DNA from: Patescibacteria group bacterium
GTDB lineage: Bacteria > Patescibacteriota > Minisyncoccia > Minisyncoccales > PEYH01
Direction: 5' to 3'
Length of the DNA stretch: 16,460 bases
Assembly: GCA_018901715.1 (NCBI GenBank)
Contig: JAHIEL010000080.1
Location: 1 to 16,460, forward strand
Each line of letters starts with the position of its first letter. Positions within the stretch are counted from its first letter, which is position 1. Below, in pieces: positions 11,587 to 16,460 of the stretch. Both the position numbers and the translations under genes were made by a program. The notes beneath the pieces were generated by a model. It was not told the DNA's origin, made no database searches, and was given only the letters and a program-made list of their open reading frames with translations.

Positions 11587-11880
11587 TTAGAGCTGGAAAA
11601 TGATTTTTTTGACTACGGTTCTTTGTAGTTTTTTGTTTATAATATCTTTAATCTCATTTCTGCGAAGCTGAAGCTCTTGGGATAAAATTGAATTTTCCAC
11701 TTTAACATTGAGCACCCCTTGCTTAAAAGCAATGGGTTTGCATGCTTTTCCAATCTCCGCATCAAAAATATCCTCTATTATCTCGCTCCATATTTTAAAA
11801 ATATCAATCGCTTCTATTTCTTCCTTAAAAGAAAACTTGCGTCTCTTTTGTTTTATAACAGTTGATATTGGTTCAAACAT
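11587..11880 (-). CDS. dciA: DciA/DUF721 family replicative helicase loader
   Basis: The 97-residue protein has the compact DUF721 pattern: IFKIWSEIIEDIF with a conserved Trp near residue 31, ACKPIAFKQGVLNVKVENSILSQEL, then LRRNEIKDIINKKLQ and a final VVKKIIFQL strand. DciA proteins interact with DnaB and are the ancestral, widespread loaders of the replicative helicase in bacteria without DnaC/DnaI. The position next to dnaN and dnaA supports this. The ATG overlaps the dnaN stop by one base (TAATG), so translation is coupled. Many genomes place recF between dnaN and this gene; here it is absent. Confidence 0.82.
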   Translation of the reverse strand: MFEPISTVIKQKRRKFSFKEEIEAIDIFKIWSEIIEDIFDAEIGKACKPIAFKQGVLNVKVENSILSQELQLRRNEIKDIINKKLQRTVVKKIIFQL

Positions 11881-13010
11881 TAGCTCGGTTTAATAGGCAT
11901 TATTACATAAAGAAAACTACTGTCTCCCACCGGCTTTATCAGTCCAGGACCATCAGAACCATTAAGCTCAATAGAAACATCCTTGCTATTAATCTGATTT
12001 ATGCCTTCGCTTAAAAATTTATAATTAAATCTTATTTCAACTTCTTCTCCCTTAATGTCTGCTTTTAGTTTTGATTTTGTTTCGCCTAAATCCACATTTT
12101 GCGAAAAGAAGGTTATTTCGCCTTTTTTTGACTCAATATCCATTGCAACTTCATTGCTTTTTCCGCTAAATAAACTAGCTTTTTTAATCTGATTAGATAG
12201 TTCCTCTTTCTTGATTAATACTTTACTTTTAGTTCCTGTGGGAATAACCTCCTTGTAGTTAGGATATTCTCCCTCAATAAGGCGGGTTACTAAGCGAACG
12301 CAGGGCTTATCTGAATCAGGAAATCTTTTTTCAGCCATAATTTGATTAGGAGACAAGTAGAGTTTCATTGCCCCATCTTCTTGAGAAAAAATATTTACTA
12401 GTTCCCTTGCAGCATTCCTTGGAAGGATAAGTGTTTGAATATTAAAATCATTAGAAACAGCAGATACTGGTATTGTTTTTTCTGCTAATCTAAAACTATC
12501 TGTGGTCACGATTTTTACTTGATCTTTTTCAAAAGACAAATAAATCCCAGAGAGTTCAAGTCGAGTTTGTGTTAATGCGCAAAAATCAATAACTTGTAAT
12601 ATTGCTTGGGAAAATTGTTTTGAATCTATCTCAACCCAAATATCTTCAGAAACTTCTGGAATGATAGGAAAATCATCAGCGCTTAATCCTTTAATTTGAG
12701 TTTTATAGAACTCCCCTTTTAAGAATAAAGTATTTTCTTTTGTCTCCATATTAATTTGCTCTTCATTGATTAGAGATACAAAATTAGATAGCGGTTTAAC
12801 TGGAATGGTAATTTTCCCCTTTTCTTCAATTTTTGCCATAATCCAATAACTAATACCAATCTCAAGGTCAGTTGTGGATAATCTTAGAGTGCTTTCTTCG
12901 CTGCTTATTGAAACATTTTCCAATATTGGTAAAGTAAAATTTCTACCAGTAATTTTCTCTACAATACTCAACCCTTTTGAAAATTTATTTTTTAGAATGG
13001 TTATTTTCAT
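11880..13010 (-). CDS. dnaN: DNA polymerase III beta subunit (sliding clamp)
   Basis: The 376-residue protein is full length for the family (about 365-380). The N-terminus MKITILKNKFSKGLSIVEKI, the LPILENVSI segment and the C-terminal SSFLYVIMPIKPS are characteristic, and three similar domains can be followed (about residues 1-120, 125-250, 255-376). It forms the ring-shaped dimer that tethers the replicative polymerase and repair factors to DNA. It follows dnaA with a 259-nt gap that contains a DnaA box and an AT-rich repeat, and overlaps dciA by one base. The ATG at 13010 gives the usual start with no extension possible that improves the match. Confidence 0.97.
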   Translation of the reverse strand: MKITILKNKFSKGLSIVEKITGRNFTLPILENVSISSEESTLRLSTTDLEIGISYWIMAKIEEKGKITIPVKPLSNFVSLINEEQINMETKENTLFLKGEFYKTQIKGLSADDFPIIPEVSEDIWVEIDSKQFSQAILQVIDFCALTQTRLELSGIYLSFEKDQVKIVTTDSFRLAEKTIPVSAVSNDFNIQTLILPRNAARELVNIFSQEDGAMKLYLSPNQIMAEKRFPDSDKPCVRLVTRLIEGEYPNYKEVIPTGTKSKVLIKKEELSNQIKKASLFSGKSNEVAMDIESKKGEITFFSQNVDLGETKSKLKADIKGEEVEIRFNYKFLSEGINQINSKDVSIELNGSDGPGLIKPVGDSSFLYVIMPIKPS

Positions 13011-13269
13011 ATTTGTCTTTATTAATTTAATTTTTATTTATTATTATTATTAGTAAGACGCTTAAAAATTGATTTTAATGGTTTTCCTTTTGTTTTCAAG
13101 ACCTTGTGGCTGGAACAAGTTGTTAATAAGTAATCTAATAATCCTGTTAAAAGATAGTTGATTAGAATATGATTAAGTTGTTACTGTTTTAAGTTGCTTA
13201 CTTATACACAATTTTTCCCTGTATTTTCAACTTAATTTCCACAAGTTCTTAACATTTTATCAACATATC
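13011..13269. other. oriC: Candidate origin of replication (oriC), dnaA-dnaN gap
   Basis: This 259-nt non-coding gap has an AT-rich stretch at 13021-13056 with five tandem TTA units (13038-13052; TAA on the minus strand), resembling a DNA unwinding element with DnaA-trio-like repeats. TTATACACA at 13202-13210 fits the TTATNCACA box exactly. TTATCAACA at 13257-13265 is one base off TTATCCACA. The dnaA-dnaN gap is a classic oriC location. DnaA boxes also occur upstream of dnaA (14695-14726), so the origin may be bipartite. Confidence 0.6.
13202..13210 (+). promoter_or_regulatory. DnaA box TTATACACA
   Basis: This matches the TTATNCACA consensus exactly, 60 nt beyond the dnaA stop, and forms part of the candidate oriC. 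Confidence 0.7.
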
Positions 13270-14622
13270 TTAGTAAGCATATATTTTCTCTTTCATAACC
13301 TCTATTTCTTCTGCTAATTGCTCGTCTTTCTTTATTCCTTGCGAAATTTTTTCACAAGCATAAATCGCAGTTGTGTGATCTTTGCCTCCAAATTTATTTC
13401 CTATAAAAGGATAAGAACTATTAAGTTCTTTTCTCATAAAATACATAGCGACCTGTCTTGGTTTTACAATTTCTTTCTTTCTTGAATTCAAAAATAAATC
13501 CTTTTTATCTAAGCTGTAAAAATCAGCTACTATTTTTATTACTTTTTGAAAATCAACTCTTTTATTTTTAGGATTAATGGTTTTCCTTAATAAATTTTTG
13601 GCCAATTCAAGATTAACATCTTGACTGTTAAGCTCTTGCCACGCAATCAAGCGATTTAAGGCACCCTCAAGCTCCCTTACATTTTTTTGCACATTATTAG
13701 CAATATATTCCAGCACTAAATCGTCTAAAAGAGTTTTTTTATCATGAACTTTTTGTTTTAAGATGGCGCTCCTACTTTCAAAATCAGGTGAACCAATATC
13801 AGCTATCATTCCGCCCTCAAACCTTGAGCGCAATCGTTCTTCTAACGCAGAAATTGCCCTTGGTGGCCGGTCGGAAGAAATAATAATCTGTTTATTATCC
13901 TCATAAAGAAGATTAAAAAGATGGAAAAATTCTTCCTGGGATTTTTCTTTGCCTGCAAAAAATTGGACATCGTCAATTATCAAAACATCAAATTGCCTAT
14001 ATTCTTCCTTAAATTGATGAATGCTTTGATTTCTTATTGCATTTACAATTCCTGTGATAAATCTTTCAGAAGAAAAATACTTAACCTTTTTATTTTTAAA
14101 GTCCTGATGTATTTTATTTCCCACTGCTTGCAAAAGATGAGTTTTTCCAAGCCCTACTCCACCGTAGACGAAAAAAGGATTATAAATTCTGCCAGGATTT
14201 TTAATAATTGCAGTTCCAGCAGCATGAGCTAACTCATTGAATGGACCAACGATAAAATTGTCAAAAGTATATTTTGAGTTAAGGTTTGTGGTTTTGTCCA
14301 GATTTAATTCCTCAAGCTCAAGTTGATTTGCAGAGCTCTGAATTTCTTTGTACACAGAAACAGGTTGAGTGACTGGAATTGCCACTATTTTATATTCTAA
14401 ATGTTTAACTTTTTCGCTTAGTTCTTCTAGAATATTGAGGATGAGGCGGTTATATTTTTTTTCTAACCATTCTCTAGAAAAGCTATTAGGCACGCCTACT
14501 ATAATGTGGCCTTTCTGCCTTGAGATAATGGCAGTACTTTTAAACCAAGTGCTAAAATTGGCTTGTGATATCTGTAGCTGTATTTGAGATAAAACATTTT
14601 GCCAAAGCTCTTGTTTGTCCAT
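13270..14622 (-). CDS. dnaA: Chromosomal replication initiator DnaA
   Basis: The 450-residue protein has all four domains: an N-terminal domain (ELWQNVLSQIQLQISQANFSTW), a variable linker, an AAA+ domain from about residue 115 with Walker A GGVGLGKTHLL (K160), Walker B LIIDDVQFF (D217-D218) and the sensor/Arg-finger region RLRSRFEGG, and a C-terminal DnaA-box-binding domain with GKDHTTAIYACEKI (D415-HTT). It binds DnaA boxes and opens oriC. The only possible ATG (an in-frame stop lies 12 nt upstream) is preceded directly by AAGGAGGT, a full anti-SD match but with almost no spacing, which is unusual. DnaA boxes flank the gene, suggesting autoregulation. Confidence 0.98.
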   Translation of the reverse strand: MDKQELWQNVLSQIQLQISQANFSTWFKSTAIISRQKGHIIVGVPNSFSREWLEKKYNRLILNILEELSEKVKHLEYKIVAIPVTQPVSVYKEIQSSANQLELEELNLDKTTNLNSKYTFDNFIVGPFNELAHAAGTAIIKNPGRIYNPFFVYGGVGLGKTHLLQAVGNKIHQDFKNKKVKYFSSERFITGIVNAIRNQSIHQFKEEYRQFDVLIIDDVQFFAGKEKSQEEFFHLFNLLYEDNKQIIISSDRPPRAISALEERLRSRFEGGMIADIGSPDFESRSAILKQKVHDKKTLLDDLVLEYIANNVQKNVRELEGALNRLIAWQELNSQDVNLELAKNLLRKTINPKNKRVDFQKVIKIVADFYSLDKKDLFLNSRKKEIVKPRQVAMYFMRKELNSSYPFIGNKFGGKDHTTAIYACEKISQGIKKDEQLAEEIEVMKEKIYAY

Positions 14623-14654
14623 ACCTCCTTTTTAGTAATTATTATTTCATTTTT

Positions 14655-14683
14655 ATACTATGTTATCTTTTTAATAAAGGCAA
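14655..14683 (-). promoter_or_regulatory. Candidate dnaA promoter
   Basis: On the minus strand TTGCCT (14683-14678), a 17-nt spacer and TAGTAT (14660-14655) each match consensus at 4 of 6 positions. The start would lie about 25-30 nt before the dnaA ATG. DnaA boxes at 14695-14726 lie just upstream, consistent with DnaA-controlled expression. Confidence 0.4.
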
Positions 14684-14694
14684 ATCCCTTGATT

Positions 14695-14726
14695 TTATCA
14701 ACAGGGTGTGGATAAGGTGGGGATAA
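14695..14726. promoter_or_regulatory. DnaA box cluster in the dnaA-rpmH divergent gap
   Basis: TGTGGATAA at 14707-14715 is a perfect TTATCCACA on the minus strand. TTATCAACA (14695-14703, plus strand) and TGGGGATAA (14718-14726, minus strand) each differ from the consensus by one base. Three boxes within 32 nt between divergent dnaA and rpmH suggest an origin element and/or autoregulation of both promoters. Confidence 0.72.
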
Positions 14727-14756
14727 TTTGAGGACAAACAAATGATTAATTTTAGT

Positions 14757-14785
14757 TTGACTCAAGGAAAAATTAAAGTTATACT
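14757..14785 (+). promoter_or_regulatory. Strong rpmH promoter
   Basis: TTGACT (14757-14762) and TATACT (14780-14785) are each 5/6 consensus with an ideal 17-nt spacer. The transcript would start near 14792, 16 nt before the rpmH ATG at 14808. This rules out the in-frame upstream ATG at 14742 as the start and probably drives rpmH-rnpA-yidC-jag. Confidence 0.8.
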
Positions 14786-14807
14786 AAAAAATACTTTAGC
14801 TAAGATT

Positions 14808-14942
14808 ATGGCTATTACATACAAAAGAAAAAATATCAAAAGAAAAAGAAAGTTTGGTTTTTTGAGCCGTTCAAAGACCCCTGCTGGCAGGAGGGTTTTA
14901 ATAAGGCGAAGAAAAAAGGGCAGAAAAAAAATCAGCGCTTAA
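14808..14942 (+). CDS. rpmH: 50S ribosomal protein L34
   Basis: The 44-residue highly basic protein MAITYKRKNIKRKRKFGFLS... ends RRVLIRRRKKGRKKISA, matching L34 end to end and in length. The frame is open back to an ATG at 14742, but those 22 residues do not resemble L34 and the promoter lies within them, so 14808 is the start. L34 is a late-assembling protein of the large ribosomal subunit. It diverges from dnaA across DnaA boxes and is followed 5 nt later by rnpA, the classic order. Confidence 0.96.
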   Translation: MAITYKRKNIKRKRKFGFLSRSKTPAGRRVLIRRRKKGRKKISA

Positions 14943-14947
14943 TTTTA

Positions 14948-15292
14948 ATGTTAGCTTTAAAGCATAGATTAAAGAAAAAAAAGGATTTTGAACGGACTTA
15001 CAAATCAGGGCAAACAATAAAGCAGGACTTTTTATTATTTAAGATTTCAGAAAATAATTTTGAAAATCCGAGAATTGGAATAGTTATCAGCAAAAAGACA
15101 TTAGCGAAAGCAGTAGCAAGAAACCTTGTGAAAAGGAGAATTAGGGAATCAGTGAGGCATTTTTTGCCTCAGATATCAAAAAATGTTGATATTATAATTA
15201 CTGCTTGCAATGGCGCGACAAAAGATAAGAGTTTAAAACAAATAGAAACATTAATACAACAGGCCTTTATTAAGGCAAAAATAATAATATGA
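14948..15292 (+). CDS. rnpA: Ribonuclease P protein component
   Basis: The 114-residue basic protein starts MLALKHRLKKKKDFERTYKSG, with the substrate-binding aromatic/basic strand IGIVISKKTLAKAVARN and the RNR signature ARNLVKRRIRE. It is the protein cofactor of the RNase P ribozyme that matures the 5' end of tRNA. It begins 5 nt after rpmH and its stop overlaps the yidC start by 4 nt (ATGA). The RNase P RNA gene is not in the window. Confidence 0.95.
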   Translation: MLALKHRLKKKKDFERTYKSGQTIKQDFLLFKISENNFENPRIGIVISKKTLAKAVARNLVKRRIRESVRHFLPQISKNVDIIITACNGATKDKSLKQIETLIQQAFIKAKIII

Positions 15293-16014
15293 GCGCTTTT
15301 ATAAAATTTTTTCATATAACTTTATGGCAGCCATTATTTAATCTGCTTATTTTATTTTATATATACATTCCAAACTTAGGCGTTGCTATAATTTTATTAA
15401 CTGTTTTGATAAGAGTTATTCTTTATCCCTTGCAAGCAAAAGCAGCTAAATCCCAACTTGCATTGCAAGCAATTCAGCCAAAATTAAAAGAAGTGCAAAA
15501 ACAACACAAGGATAATAAGGAAGAACAAGCAAAAGCAATGATGGCTCTTTATAAAACAGAAGGGATAAATCCTTTTTCAGGATTTTTAGTTATGCTTATC
15601 CAATTCCCTATTTTGATTGTGTTGTATCGGCTTTTTTGGCAAGGCATACAAGAGGAAAATTATCAGTATCTTTACAGTTTTGTCCAAAGACCAGAAACAA
15701 TCAATGCGATATTTTTAGGAATGAATTTGAATGAGCCATCTACAGTTTTAGCCATTTTAGTAGGCATTGCCTTTTTTGCTCAAGCAAAACTTTCAACGCC
15801 AAAGAAACCTGCAAAAAGCGATAAAAAAGGAGCAGGCGCAATGTTTGGCGATATGTTTCAAAAACAAATGCTTTATGTTTTTCCAATATTTATTGTCTTT
15901 ATTCTTTTGCGCCTGCCTTCAGCCCTTGGTTTATATCTTTTAATAAGTGGAATATTTACTGCTGGACAGCAGTATCTTGCGAAAAAGAAAAGACAAGAAA
16001 AAGAAAATGTTTAA
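15289..16014 (+). CDS. yidC: Membrane protein insertase YidC/Oxa1
   Basis: The 241-residue protein is the short form without the large periplasmic domain of Gram-negative YidC. The first membrane segments contain R42 (LLTVLIRVILYPL), the conserved hydrophilic-groove arginine. A cytosolic charged hairpin (about residues 60-90, KLKEVQKQHKDNKEEQAK) follows, then FPILIVLYRLFW, IPT-like helices and a final LPSALGLYLLISGIFTAGQQ, ending in a basic tail. It inserts and folds membrane proteins, alone or with SecYEG. The coding overlap with rnpA and jag marks a tight operon. There is no lipobox. Confidence 0.95.
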   Translation: MSAFIKFFHITLWQPLFNLLILFYIYIPNLGVAIILLTVLIRVILYPLQAKAAKSQLALQAIQPKLKEVQKQHKDNKEEQAKAMMALYKTEGINPFSGFLVMLIQFPILIVLYRLFWQGIQEENYQYLYSFVQRPETINAIFLGMNLNEPSTVLAILVGIAFFAQAKLSTPKKPAKSDKKGAGAMFGDMFQKQMLYVFPIFIVFILLRLPSALGLYLLISGIFTAGQQYLAKKKRQEKENV

Positions 16015-16460
16015 TAAGAAAAAGGAAAAAGTAATTAAAAAAATAGCTGAAGAGTTTTTCAAAAAAACTTCTTTTAGCGTTGATATTGAAGTAGAAGAAA
16101 AAGATGATTCAAGCATTGATGTAAATTTAAAAACTGATGAGCCACAGGTCTTAATAGGCGAGGGCGGTAAAACGCTGGCTTGTTTTCAGACACTCTTAAG
16201 CAAGGTTGCAAGAAGAAAATTTGAGAGTCCCTTGTATCTTAATTTAGATATTAATGAGTATAAAAAGAAAAAGCTTGAATATTTAAAAGACATTGCAAGA
16301 AATTATGCTGACGAGGTTTCTTTGTCTAAAACAGAAAAAGAGCTGGCGCCAATGCCAGCTTATGAAAGAAGAATTATTCATATAGAATTAAAAGAAAGAA
16401 GCGATGTTTCTACTGAAAGTAGGGGTTATAATTTAGAAAGAAAAGTGGTTATAAAGCCGG
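16007..16460 (+). CDS. jag: Jag/KhpB RNA-binding protein (3' partial)
   Basis: The ATG at 16007 overlaps the yidC end by 8 nt in another frame; 151 codons are visible before the window ends. Residues 9-80 form a KH domain with the GxxG loop G51-EGG54 (VLIGEGGKTLACFQ), then an R3H domain (about 85-151) with the R121-x3-H125 signature in YERRIIHIELKE and a conserved SRGYNLERKVVIKP end. KhpB/Jag binds RNA, with KhpA in Gram-positives, and is linked to cell-wall and division control. Its place after yidC is the standard arrangement. Only the last residues may be missing. Confidence 0.94.
   Translation, partial: MFNKKKEKVIKKIAEEFFKKTSFSVDIEVEEKDDSSIDVNLKTDEPQVLIGEGGKTLACFQTLLSKVARRKFESPLYLNLDINEYKKKKLEYLKDIARNYADEVSLSKTEKELAPMPAYERRIIHIELKERSDVSTESRGYNLERKVVIKP

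Noticed and set aside
13038..13052. (TTA)5 as a simple CRISPR-like or satellite repeat
   Set aside because: Too short with no spacers; better explained as part of the AT-rich origin element.
14742..14807. N-terminal extension of rpmH from the ATG at 14742
   Set aside because: The extra 22 residues are unlike L34 and a strong promoter (14757-14785) lies inside; the 44-residue form from 14808 matches the family.

Overview
The window looks like an AT-rich chromosome segment from a small-genome bacterium that uses the standard code (TAA, TAG and TGA all behave as stops). The gene content and order (yebC-ruvC; a rpmH-rnpA-yidC-jag block diverging from dnaA-dnaN, with a DciA/DUF721 gene right after dnaN and no recF), mostly SD-free starts and many tiny membrane proteins suggest a Candidate Phyla Radiation (Patescibacteria, Parcubacteria-like) organism. 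That assignment is inference from style and synteny.

Left part (1-3841, + strand): the tail of an unidentified C-terminally anchored protein, yebC, ruvC with an apparently leaderless promoter, an 84-residue hyperacidic protein driven by a full-consensus promoter and closed by a strong terminator, and a class A penicillin-binding protein starting 7 nt after that terminator.

Middle part (3844-11489, all - strand): an accessory island. It begins with a possible functional cassette read as HxSxHxSG unknown protein -> GIY-YIG nuclease-like protein -> TcmP-like methyltransferase-fold protein -> radical-SAM-like protein with a CX3CX3C cluster. The rest is a packed series of small membrane, secreted and hypothetical proteins, often only 4 nt apart, plus a winged-helix domain fused to a membrane domain. 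The island carries three pairs of 24-25 nt direct repeats and several strong palindromes, which suggests assembly by recombination.

Right part (11587-16460): the replication-origin neighbourhood. On the - strand are dnaA, dnaN and dciA (helicase loader family, overlapping dnaN). On the + strand, diverging from dnaA, are rpmH, rnpA, yidC and the start of jag/khpB. DnaA boxes lie in both gaps flanking dnaA, with an AT-rich TTA-repeat stretch next to dnaN, so oriC probably spans or flanks dnaA. If so, yebC, ruvC and the penicillin-binding protein are transcribed toward the origin.

No rRNA, tRNA, CRISPR array or insertion sequence was seen.
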